NCBI GenBank assembly: GCA_040376005.1
Contig: JBEIRK010000057.1
Location: 1-16,359 of the forward strand
Direction: 5' to 3'
Length of the DNA stretch: 16,359 nt
Origin: JAGXTF01 sp040376005
GTDB taxonomy: Bacteria > Bacteroidota > Bacteroidia > NS11-12g > UBA955
The stretch's first letter is position 1, and each line of letters opens with the position of its first letter. The notes under the pieces were generated by a model. It saw only the letters and a program-made list of their open reading frames with translations. It was not told the origin of the DNA and did no database searches. Shown here in pieces: positions 1-7,994 of this stretch. The position numbers and the translations under genes were made by a program.

Positions 1-2
1 AT

Positions 3-935
3 GAGTGGCAGTTTAATAAGAAACACGTCCTCTTACTTGGCGCCAGAATAGACCACAATTCCACGCATGGATGGGTGGTATCACCCCGTCTGAATTATAA
101 ATGGAATCTGGAAGAAATGCATAGCACATTTCGCTTGGGTGCTGGCAATGGTTACCGCGTGGCGCAGGTGTTTACAGAAGATCATGCTGCTTTGACAGGG
201 GCGCGAACTGTCGTTTTCATTGAGAAATTAAAACCCGAAACTTCCTGGAATATCAATGCCAATTGGGTGCAAAAATTATATACCAAAGAAGCCCCCATTA
301 TTGTCCTTGACCTTACTGCATTCTATACCCACTTTTTAAATCGAATTCTCCCGGATTATTCAGATCCCAATCGCATAATTTACAGCAATCTGCAAGGTTC
401 TGCTACTTCTAAAGGTTTGGGTTTAAAACTGGACTTTCAACTTCTCAATGGTTTGAAAATCAACACAGGCATCACCTGGATGGATGTGAGTTATGTGCAG
501 GATGGAATGAGAAAACGACAAGTATTAACGGAGAAGTTTTCAGGCGTTTGGACCTTGTCTTATGCCTTACCCAAGTTGAAAATACGCTTGGAATACACAG
601 GTAATGTGTATAGCCCAATGCTACTGCCTTTGCTGGGGCCGCTAGATTCCCGTGCACCCATTTCTCCCTGGTGGAGTATTCAGAATATACAATGCACAAA
701 AGGGTATAGAAACTGGGAGTTTTTTATAGGGATAAAAAATCTGCTGAACTTTACACCACCCGCAAATAGCATCGCCAGGCCTTTTGATCCTTTTGATAAG
801 GATGTGACCTTTGGTGCGAATGGAAACGCAGTACCCACGCCCAATAACCCACAAGCCTTGACCTTTGACCCAACCTATGTGTTTGCCCCAAATCAGGGTC
901 GACGCGTTTTCTTAGGCTTTAGAATGTCGTTTTAG
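3..935 (+). CDS. TonB-dependent outer-membrane receptor, C-terminal part (5' truncated by window edge)
   Basis: The reading frame is open from the first complete codon at position 3, so the gene starts left of the window; the GTG at 75 is internal. About 310 residues are visible. They show alternating aromatic/polar strands separated by short turns and longer acidic loops, as expected for the last strands of a 22-strand TonB-dependent receptor barrel. A segment reading LRLGAGNGYRV-like (here FRLGAGNGYRVAQVF) and a closing strand ending RRVFLGFRMSF are typical of Bacteroidota receptors; the final Phe is the outer-membrane assembly signal. Such receptors import siderophores, glycans or cobalamin using TonB-ExbBD energy. 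The plug domain and any CarboxypepD_reg domain lie outside the window, so the substrate cannot be inferred. No SusD partner follows; the next gene is an unrelated T9SS protein. Confidence 0.8.
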   Translation, partial: EWQFNKKHVLLLGARIDHNSTHGWVVSPRLNYKWNLEEMHSTFRLGAGNGYRVAQVFTEDHAALTGARTVVFIEKLKPETSWNINANWVQKLYTKEAPIIVLDLTAFYTHFLNRILPDYSDPNRIIYSNLQGSATSKGLGLKLDFQLLNGLKINTGITWMDVSYVQDGMRKRQVLTEKFSGVWTLSYALPKLKIRLEYTGNVYSPMLLPLLGPLDSRAPISPWWSIQNIQCTKGYRNWEFFIGIKNLLNFTPPANSIARPFDPFDKDVTFGANGNAVPTPNNPQALTFDPTYVFAPNQGRRVFLGFRMSF

Positions 936-995
936 TTCTTGGGTGCTCGCAGACAAATACTTCAACTCTTTGTCAGAAAAACAAGTTTTTTCGGC

Positions 996-1021
996 CAAAA
1001 GCGAACTTTTGAATGGTTTTT
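996..1021 (+). terminator. Candidate weak intrinsic terminator after the TonB-dependent receptor
   Basis: CAAAAG (996-1001) and CTTTTG (1006-1011) form a 6-bp stem with a CGAA loop, followed six bases later by a run of five T (1017-1021). The stem is AT-rich and the T run is displaced from it, so termination may be weak. It lies in the 111-base gap before the T9SS gene. Confidence 0.3.
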
Positions 1022-1046
1022 GCGTCTATATTAGCAGATATATTTC

Positions 1047-4000
1047 ATGTCGCATTCTAGGTTTATAGCTGTTTGGGGAAGTATTGTTCTATCATTCTTC
1101 TCAGTTACACAACTATTCTCTCAGGCAGCTTTTATTCCAAATAAGGGTCAATTAAATTTCATAGCCAATAAGGGACAATGGGAAAAAGATATCTTATATA
1201 GAGCTAATTTGTCAAGTGGATATATTTGGATATCAACTGACAAAATAGTTTTCAAATTTTGGGATATACATTCTTCTGAACAGTTACACAGATCTCAAAA
1301 GGATTCTAATATCATTAATTATTACTCATTTGCAATAAAATTTCAGGGTGCCAAATTTTCGAAGATATTGGAAACAGGAACTAAAACCCGTGAGTACTAT
1401 AATTATATTCTTGGCAATGATCAAAAGAAGTGGAAATCAGAATTATATGGTGTCAACGAAATTCTAATTAAAGATGCATATCAAGGAGTGGACATCAGAA
1501 TTTTCGAAAAGGATGGTAATTTTTCATATAATATTGAAAGTGAGTCGGTTAAAGCGCTAGAGTCAGTACAATTGGAATATCTTGGCCTTGAGAGCATAGG
1601 ATTATTGAAAAATCAACTCAATTTTAAGATAGGAAATTTTCAATTTTATGAATACATGCCTAAAGTATATGAATATTGCAAAGGTGTAAGAAATGAAATT
1701 TCTGCTATGTTCACACTTAATCCTGTTACCAAAATGGTTGGATTTAAGGTATTAGCCGATTCTATTTCGAAAGAATCAACTATAGTGATAGACCCAGTGC
1801 TTGTTTTTTCAACTTATACTGGATCAACTTCTGATAATTTTGGTTGCACAGGCACATATGATGAATTAGCTAACGGTTTAACTGGCGGAACTGTTTTTAA
1901 TTATGCTGGAGGTACTTTACCAGTAACCTTTGGGGCATTCCAAGAGAATTTTGGTGGAGGTGAAGAGACAAATAGCCAAACTGGTTACGGCGGTGCAAGA
2001 GATGTTGCTATTTTGAAGTTTAGTTCAGATGGAACTCGATTATTGTACTGTACTTATTTAGGCGGAAAAAAGAATGAACAGCCTCACTCTATGGTTGTAG
2101 GTAGTTCCGGTGAACTCTACATTATGGGTTCAACCAAAAGTTCAGATTTCCCGGTTTCTGTCAACGCCTACAGTTCAATTAATCGTGGTGATTACGACTT
2201 TTTTATATTTTGCCTCTCTTCAGATGGTAAATCTATGATTAATTCGACTTACATAGGTGGCAGTGGCCCTGATGGAGTTGGTGCTAATAGAGAAATTGAG
2301 AGCATCGATAATTTTCCCTTGCTATACAATTATGCAGATGAATTTAGAGGAGAAATTATAACAGATGATACTTCAGTTTTTATTTCTGGTGTAACCTATT
2401 CTACGAATTTCCCAAGGTCGAATAATTCAGGATGGTTTGGGGGAAAAGAGGATGCATGTGCCTTTAGCTTTGATAAAAACCTCACCACATTGAGATGGTC
2501 GCAATTGCTGGGAAGAGAGGGCCACGAAGCATTTTATGGTATCGCATTGGGAAAAAATAGTGACATTTATGCCAGTGGTGGCGTTACAAGTACAAATTTG
2601 CCTCAATCGTTTTCAGCCTTTAAAAACACATATCAGGGAGGGATGGCTGATGGAATTGCAGCCCGATTCCGGAAGGCAGATGGATTGCTACTCAGCGCAA
2701 GGTATTTGGGTACCAATTTGTACGAACAAGCCTATTTTGTTCAAACCGACAATGCAGGCAACCCCTATTTGTATGGTCAAACGGAAGGGGTGTTCCCAAT
2801 TTTAAATTCTCCGTTCAACCAACCTGGAACGGGTCAGTTTATTGTGAGACTGAACCCAGATTTGTCAGCAATTACGCTGAGCACAACCTTCGGTGCCAAT
2901 GGAAATAGACCCAATATTTCGCCTTCAGCATTTCTTGTAGACCAGTGCGAACGAATTTTTGTGAGTGGCTGGGGTGGCGAAACGAATAGTTCTCTTATTG
3001 ATGAATTTACATTTGCTCCAAAGAAACATCGAAACACAGGAACGACGAATAATTTAACTGTAACATCCGATGCAACTCAGAAAAAAACAGATGGCAGTGA
3101 TTTCTATGTCGTAGTATTCGCCAAGAATATGAATTCACTACTTTATGCCTCCTATTTTGGTGGAGTTACTGGTGTGGGAAAAGAAGCTCATGAGCACGTA
3201 GACGGCGGTACAAGTCGATTTGATAAAAAAGGTATTATTTACCAAAGTGTGTGCGCGGGTTGCGGACGAAATGGCTTGTTTCCAACCACGCCAGGCGCCT
3301 ATAGCCGCACGAACAATAGCACCAACTGCAACAATGCCCTGTTTAAAATTGACTTCGAAAACTTAAATAAAGTTCCCACCATGCGCGATACCTTTATTCA
3401 AGTGGTGGCATTAGACCCTGTGCAGTTTGCAATGAAAGCAACGGACCCCGATCCTTTTGATCCGGTGACTATAGAATATACCATTATAAAAGCTGGGGGT
3501 TCTCAATCTGGTCCAAGACCTCAAATAACAGTGACACCAGGCATAGGCTCTGCTACCATCAATTTTAATTGGATTACGGATTGCAGCAGCTGGTCTAACG
3601 ATACCTTGGAAATAAAAGTAATGGTGTATGACAAGGGTTGTCCTAAGTCAGATACAAGCTACGCCACATTCAAAGTGTTGGTTACCGAACCGCCCCATGT
3701 ATTTCCGCCTTACTCGGTGTGTGTGAGCTTTGAAAGAAACAGCGGAGAACTTCAGATTTCTTGGCCTTCTTCAAGTCCTTCAGGGAATGACGATCCCAAA
3801 TACTTCAAATATTTGCTACTGAAGCGAATATTCAGAAATGTCACTACCGTGTTGGATACCATTAGAAATGTGAATGGAGGCAGTTTTACAGATAAAAACG
3901 TGGTCAATCCCGCCTTGGAAGACTATTGTTATTATTTGGATGGGGTGAATGTTTGCGATGTAGTCGAAACCGCAGCACCATTTTGTACGGTGCGGGAATT

Positions 4001-4844
4001 GAACAATCCTATTGAAGGGGTAGAAGTTCTTAAAGCAACGGTGGTAAATGACCGATATGTATTCGTTCATTGGGAAAAAAGCCAAGAATCAGACTTTAAG
4101 GAATATGAACTGTACCGCTATCCACGAGGGGGCGTTCCTGAGAAATCACCCTTGTTATACCTGAAAGATACGTTTTATGCAGACTCATCATTGAATGTAG
4201 ACTTGGAGTCTTACTGCTATGCAATTATTGTTTCTGATAAATGCGGTCATATTTCACGCCTAAGCAATCCAGGATGCAATGTGGTTATCCAAGGCAGTGC
4301 TACTGGCAGGCCCGATTATTACTTTGACCTAAATTGGATGGATTATCTCGGCTGGGCTGGGGGAGTGTCCCATTGGAATTTGGAAAGACAATACAACATC
4401 TATCCATGGTCCTTTATTGAAAATACAGGGACCGATCGGGTGGCCCGAGATGCAAATCTCGATTACGATTGGGGTGGCTATTGGTACCGCGTAGAAGCGG
4501 TAGAATATTCGAAAAGCTCTGGTAAGCCTGCGGATACTTCGCAAAGCAATTGGATCTATCTCTATCAGCCGCCAGAACTATGGGTTCCGAACGCATTTAC
4601 ACCTGAGGGCAATAAGATTAACGATGTTTGGGGAACAGTGCCCGTATTCGTAAAAAACTACAATATGCGTGTTTATAACCGCTGGGGACAAAAGGTGTGG
4701 GAATCTGATGATAAGAAACGCCAATGGGATGGCTACGTAGATGGAGTTAAAGCAGCAGACGGCGTTTTCGCTTGGTATGTAACCTTCGACGGCTGGGATG
4801 ATAAGGTATACCGTATGACCGGAACCGTAACCTTATTGCATTAA
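1047..4844 (+). CDS. Large secreted protein with DUF7948-like N-terminus, SBBP-type repeats and CHU_C (T9SS type B) sorting domain
   Basis: 1265 residues. Residues 1-27 are a Sec signal peptide (hydrophobic core, then LFSQA). Residues about 30-250 resemble the DUF7948 region of gliding-motility-associated proteins (NKGQW, then YRANL, and VVIDP-like at the end: IVIDPVLVFSTYTG). Residues about 320-770 carry degenerate SBBP-type repeats (YLGG, DxxGxxYxxG, FPxxxxAY), a probable beta-propeller. An Ig/cadherin-like module (about 785-885) and FN3-like modules (about 900-1160) follow. Residues 1179-1265 are a CHU_C domain (WVPNAFTPEGN, VYNRWGQKVW, WDGYVDG), the type B sorting signal used by the type IX system to export and surface-attach proteins. 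Likely role is adhesion or surface structure; no catalytic motif was seen. Base composition changes inside the gene (AT-rich first third). The stop codon overlaps the stop of the opposing prenyl synthase gene by four bases. Confidence 0.85.
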   Translation: MSHSRFIAVWGSIVLSFFSVTQLFSQAAFIPNKGQLNFIANKGQWEKDILYRANLSSGYIWISTDKIVFKFWDIHSSEQLHRSQKDSNIINYYSFAIKFQGAKFSKILETGTKTREYYNYILGNDQKKWKSELYGVNEILIKDAYQGVDIRIFEKDGNFSYNIESESVKALESVQLEYLGLESIGLLKNQLNFKIGNFQFYEYMPKVYEYCKGVRNEISAMFTLNPVTKMVGFKVLADSISKESTIVIDPVLVFSTYTGSTSDNFGCTGTYDELANGLTGGTVFNYAGGTLPVTFGAFQENFGGGEETNSQTGYGGARDVAILKFSSDGTRLLYCTYLGGKKNEQPHSMVVGSSGELYIMGSTKSSDFPVSVNAYSSINRGDYDFFIFCLSSDGKSMINSTYIGGSGPDGVGANREIESIDNFPLLYNYADEFRGEIITDDTSVFISGVTYSTNFPRSNNSGWFGGKEDACAFSFDKNLTTLRWSQLLGREGHEAFYGIALGKNSDIYASGGVTSTNLPQSFSAFKNTYQGGMADGIAARFRKADGLLLSARYLGTNLYEQAYFVQTDNAGNPYLYGQTEGVFPILNSPFNQPGTGQFIVRLNPDLSAITLSTTFGANGNRPNISPSAFLVDQCERIFVSGWGGETNSSLIDEFTFAPKKHRNTGTTNNLTVTSDATQKKTDGSDFYVVVFAKNMNSLLYASYFGGVTGVGKEAHEHVDGGTSRFDKKGIIYQSVCAGCGRNGLFPTTPGAYSRTNNSTNCNNALFKIDFENLNKVPTMRDTFIQVVALDPVQFAMKATDPDPFDPVTIEYTIIKAGGSQSGPRPQITVTPGIGSATINFNWITDCSSWSNDTLEIKVMVYDKGCPKSDTSYATFKVLVTEPPHVFPPYSVCVSFERNSGELQISWPSSSPSGNDDPKYFKYLLLKRIFRNVTTVLDTIRNVNGGSFTDKNVVNPALEDYCYYLDGVNVCDVVETAAPFCTVRELNNPIEGVEVLKATVVNDRYVFVHWEKSQESDFKEYELYRYPRGGVPEKSPLLYLKDTFYADSSLNVDLESYCYAIIVSDKCGHISRLSNPGCNVVIQGSATGRPDYYFDLNWMDYLGWAGGVSHWNLERQYNIYPWSFIENTGTDRVARDANLDYDWGGYWYRVEAVEYSKSSGKPADTSQSNWIYLYQPPELWVPNAFTPEGNKINDVWGTVPVFVKNYNMRVYNRWGQKVWESDDKKRQWDGYVDGVKAADGVFAWYVTFDGWDDKVYRMTGTVTLLH

Positions 4845-5809
4845 TGTTCCCGATTGCTTAAGAAAGCAACCAATTCTTCCAACCATTGGGTCTGATGTCC
4901 TTTGTTTTGTAAGTCCTGCAACAATTGATTGGCTTCTTCATTATACGTAGCGGCCAGTTGCAACAATCGTGTATCCAAACCTGCTTCCGTGAACAGCGCA
5001 GTAGCGGCCTCAATCCGGGCCTCGTCTTGTTTTTCCTTGTATAAGTTCGCAATAGGCAAGCCCATTTGTTCAGCAGCGATATAAAGCCAAGTCTTTTTGC
5101 CTTCTCCAATATCTCCACCCGGTTTTTTCCCAGTTTTATTTGGGTCACCAAAGGTGTCTAACCAATCGTCGTGCAGCTGAAACGCCATTCCCACAGCTAC
5201 CGCAAATTGATAATATTGCATTGCAATATCTTTGCTTGCACCTGCACTCAGTGCACCTGAACCCGCGCAGCAGCCCAACAAAACTGCAGTTTTCAAACGA
5301 ATCATCTCCAAATAGGCAGTCTCATTTACATGCTCCATGTTGGCAAAATCCATGTCCCATTGTTGTCCTTCACACACACCCGTGGCTGTGTCTGTAAACA
5401 GCGATACAATTGCCTCTTTTCCTTGACCCGTATATCCAAAAAGGAGACGGTAAGCAGCTACCAACATGTTGTCTCCAGCCAATATGGCTGTTGGCATATC
5501 CCACTTTAAATGCACTGTGGGTTGACCGCGTCGCGATGGAGCCCTGTCCATGATGTCGTCATGCACCAATGAGAAATTGTGAAATACCTCCATGGTATGT
5601 GCAACAGGTAACACTGCATTTGAATCACCACCCGCACTTAAAGCCGCAGCCATGGTCAACATGGGACGTGCCCTTTTGCCCCCCAAATTCATAATGTAAT
5701 TCATGGGGTCGTACAAGTTGTCTGGATTTCCTGTAAACGGATTTTCAGACAAATACGCACTGTAGGTCTTATAGAGTTCTTCGAGATTTTTCAAAATAGT
5801 AGGGTGCAA
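4841..5809 (-). CDS. Polyprenyl (farnesyl/geranylgeranyl-type) diphosphate synthase
   Basis: Trans-isoprenyl diphosphate synthase, which condenses isopentenyl diphosphate onto allylic diphosphates in the cytoplasm to feed menaquinone, undecaprenyl phosphate or carotenoid synthesis. At 322 residues it is full length. GGKRARP at 43-49, the first Asp-rich motif DDIMD at 84-88 followed by R93-R94, KT at 173-174, and the second motif DDWLD at 214-218 are intact. The first motif has no two-residue insertion (DDxxD rather than the DDxxxxD of typical bacterial FPP synthases), and Phe79 sits five residues before it, a pattern known from archaeal-type GGPP synthases; a C20 product is therefore an inference. 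The start is TTG (5807-5809): the residues before the first internal ATG (codon 36) fit the family's N-terminal helix, and no in-frame ATG or GTG exists upstream before a stop. It follows rnr by 27 bases on the same strand, probably cotranscribed. Confidence 0.88.
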   Translation of the reverse strand: MHPTILKNLEELYKTYSAYLSENPFTGNPDNLYDPMNYIMNLGGKRARPMLTMAAALSAGGDSNAVLPVAHTMEVFHNFSLVHDDIMDRAPSRRGQPTVHLKWDMPTAILAGDNMLVAAYRLLFGYTGQGKEAIVSLFTDTATGVCEGQQWDMDFANMEHVNETAYLEMIRLKTAVLLGCCAGSGALSAGASKDIAMQYYQFAVAVGMAFQLHDDWLDTFGDPNKTGKKPGGDIGEGKKTWLYIAAEQMGLPIANLYKEKQDEARIEAATALFTEAGLDTRLLQLAATYNEEANQLLQDLQNKGHQTQWLEELVAFLSNREH

Positions 5810-5836
5810 AAGTACTGTAGCGCCAATGATTTCAAA

Positions 5837-7942
5837 TTAAACCAAGCTAAAATCTATCATTCTCAATTGAGGATTCGCATTTTTTACCCGTATTTGGATA
5901 ATATCTCCAATTTTAAATTCTCGTCGGGTTCTTTGTCCTTTTACTTTTTTCTCTTTTTCAAAAAACACCCAACGGTCGCCTCTGATGTCGGCAAGGCGCA
6001 ATAACCCTTCGCAATGGTTCTCAATAATTTCTGCAAATAAACCCCACTCTGTAACTCCGCTAATTACAGCTTCAAAGGTCTGGCCTATATGCTGCTGTAA
6101 ATATTCGGCCATTTTGTACTTGGTACTCGCGCGTTCAGCCTCTGTAGCTTTTTGCTCTGATGCTGAATTCTGCTTGGCAATGATTTCAATATCCGTATCT
6201 GAATATCCTACCTGCTTTTTTTGCAGTACCGCCTCTAAAATTCTATGGGCCAATAAATCGGGATACCTGCGAATAGGAGAGGTGAAATGACAATAATGGC
6301 TAAAGGCCAATCCAAAATGGTCTGAACGTTGCCCCGTGTATATCGCCCTTGCCATGCTGCGTATCGCCATTTGACTAATGACATCCTCTTCAGGTTTTCC
6401 TTGTATGGCTTCTAAAATGGCATTTAAACTGCTTCTGAGCCTTTCTATAGAGTTGATATCCAATTTGTATCCAAAAAGGTGGCAAAAGCGCGCCAATTCA
6501 ATGAGCCTTTCTTGATTGGGATTGTCGTGGGTGCGGTAAATAAATGGGGGAGTTGGTTTGTTTTCCTCTTTTATAAACCATGCAACCTCCCTGTTTGCAA
6601 GCAGCATATACTCTTCTATCAGTCTATGGGCGTCTTTTCTTTTCTTAAGTAAAATCTTGGTGGGCTTGCCTAAGCTATCGAGTTCAAAGCGTATTTCTTC
6701 ACTTTCAAATGACATAGCCCCAGCGCGCATTCTGGCTTTATTGAGCTGCTTGGCGATGCGATTCAAAGTAATGAGTTCTTTGGCATGATCACCGGTGCCT
6801 TGTTCCAATACTTCCTGTGCCTCTTCATAGCTGAACCTGCGGTCACTGTGAATGACGGTTTTTCCAAACCACCTGCGCTGCACTTCGCCCAATTCTGTTA
6901 TTTCCATCACCGCGGAAAAGGCAAATCGGTCCTCATTCGGGCGCAGTGAGCACAAGTTGTTGCTCAATTTTTCGGGCAGCATGGGTATGGTTCTGTCCGC
7001 CAAATACACGGATGTTCCGCGCTTCAATGCTTCATCATCTAAGGCAGAGCCGCGGGTTACGTAATGGCTCACATCTGCAATGTGCACCCCAATGCTATAA
7101 TTTCCATTTTCAAGCACCTCAAAGCTCAATGCATCATCGAAATCTTTTGCGTCGGCAGGGTCTATGGTAAAAGTTAATATGTTTCGAAAATCCTTGCGAT
7201 CGGGATACTGCTTGCCTGCTTGCAAGGTGTCAGGGAATGGCTGGGTTTCTTTTTCTACCGATTCGGGAAATGAGACTCGGAAGCCAAATTCTGCAACAAT
7301 ACTGTGCATTTCTGCATCATTACTCCCTGTTTTTCCAAGAATTTCCGAAATCGTTCCTATTGGATTTCTGCCGTTTGAGGGGAAATCCTTAACAATTACC
7401 GATGCTTTGTGATGGTCTAATTTCGGGTCTATTTTTTCTTCAATTCTTATGTCAAATGGGAAGTTCTTCTTATCGGGCAACAGCCAAGCATTCCCTTCAA
7501 ATACATCCAACACACCCACAATAGGAGTGCTGCTTCTTTCAACAACACTGCTGATTTTAGCAATGGTTTTCTTCCTGCTGCTCACGGTAATGATCTCTAC
7601 CAAGTCACCTGGCAAGGCATTAGAAACAAACTCCTCGGGTACAAAGTATTCAATGGCTTGTTCACCTTCACCTGCCACTACATAAGCATCTCCCTTAGAG
7701 CCAAATCGTATTCTCCCTTGTAAGGTGCTGGGTGGTTGCAAGTACATGAAATTGCCCTTGCTTACCTGTAAGGCTAAATTTTTTTGCACCAACTTTAAGA
7801 GAGATTTGTATACGCTGTCTTTGTCTAAACCTGAATTGGCAGGCAGTCTACTCCATACCCTCACTGCGTTCATTGAACCTTTGCGCTGTTCGCGCAATAC
7901 AGAAAGTACCGTTTTTTCTGCATAGGATAGTTTAGATGACAT
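5837..7942 (-). CDS. rnr: Ribonuclease R (RNB-family 3'-5' exoribonuclease)
   Basis: 701 residues from the chosen ATG. Processive, Mg2+-dependent 3'-5' exonuclease that degrades structured RNA. Domains in order: winged helix (about 5-70), two OB cold-shock domains (about 72-235), catalytic RNB domain (about 248-568) with the four-Asp cluster in TIDPADAKDFDD (259-270) and HYCHFTSPIRRYPDL (549-563), then an S1 RNA-binding domain (about 620-701). The Lys-rich C-terminal tail of the E. coli enzyme is missing, which explains the shorter length. The frame stays open for 45 more codons upstream (to 8077), but these are antisense to the TMEM175 gene and look non-domain-like. The ATG at 7940-7942 gives the expected N-terminus and is preceded by a promoter-like TACCTTTG. 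First gene of a likely two-gene unit with the prenyl synthase. Confidence 0.93.
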   Translation of the reverse strand: MSSKLSYAEKTVLSVLREQRKGSMNAVRVWSRLPANSGLDKDSVYKSLLKLVQKNLALQVSKGNFMYLQPPSTLQGRIRFGSKGDAYVVAGEGEQAIEYFVPEEFVSNALPGDLVEIITVSSRKKTIAKISSVVERSSTPIVGVLDVFEGNAWLLPDKKNFPFDIRIEEKIDPKLDHHKASVIVKDFPSNGRNPIGTISEILGKTGSNDAEMHSIVAEFGFRVSFPESVEKETQPFPDTLQAGKQYPDRKDFRNILTFTIDPADAKDFDDALSFEVLENGNYSIGVHIADVSHYVTRGSALDDEALKRGTSVYLADRTIPMLPEKLSNNLCSLRPNEDRFAFSAVMEITELGEVQRRWFGKTVIHSDRRFSYEEAQEVLEQGTGDHAKELITLNRIAKQLNKARMRAGAMSFESEEIRFELDSLGKPTKILLKKRKDAHRLIEEYMLLANREVAWFIKEENKPTPPFIYRTHDNPNQERLIELARFCHLFGYKLDINSIERLRSSLNAILEAIQGKPEEDVISQMAIRSMARAIYTGQRSDHFGLAFSHYCHFTSPIRRYPDLLAHRILEAVLQKKQVGYSDTDIEIIAKQNSASEQKATEAERASTKYKMAEYLQQHIGQTFEAVISGVTEWGLFAEIIENHCEGLLRLADIRGDRWVFFEKEKKVKGQRTRREFKIGDIIQIRVKNANPQLRMIDFSLV

Positions 7943-7946
7943 GTAG

Positions 7947-7954
7947 CAAAGGTA
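7947..7954 (-). promoter_or_regulatory. Bacteroidota -7 box upstream of rnr
   Basis: On the minus strand TACCTTTG matches the -7 consensus TAnnTTTG exactly and ends four bases before the rnr ATG. No clear TTTG -33 element is present at 17-23 bases upstream. The position places the transcription start at or very near the A of the start codon. Promoter function is inferred. Confidence 0.45.
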
Positions 7955-7994
7955 ATGATTGCAGATTTTTTGTATCATTGCGGTGTTACCTTTT

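Noticed and set aside
1039..1046. TATATTTC directly before the T9SS gene ATG as a -7 box
   Set aside because: Last base mismatches TAnnTTTG, there is no spacer to the ATG, and the nearest TTTG is 16 bases upstream in very AT-rich DNA.
4854..4869. Hairpin TTGCTT-AAGA-AAGCAA at the 3' end of the prenyl synthase gene
   Set aside because: Six-base stem without a T run on either strand; not a convincing terminator for the T9SS gene or the synthase.
6558..7925. Several plus-strand open frames antisense to rnr
   Set aside because: They are short, lack domain-like sequence and fall entirely within a well-supported conserved gene on the other strand.
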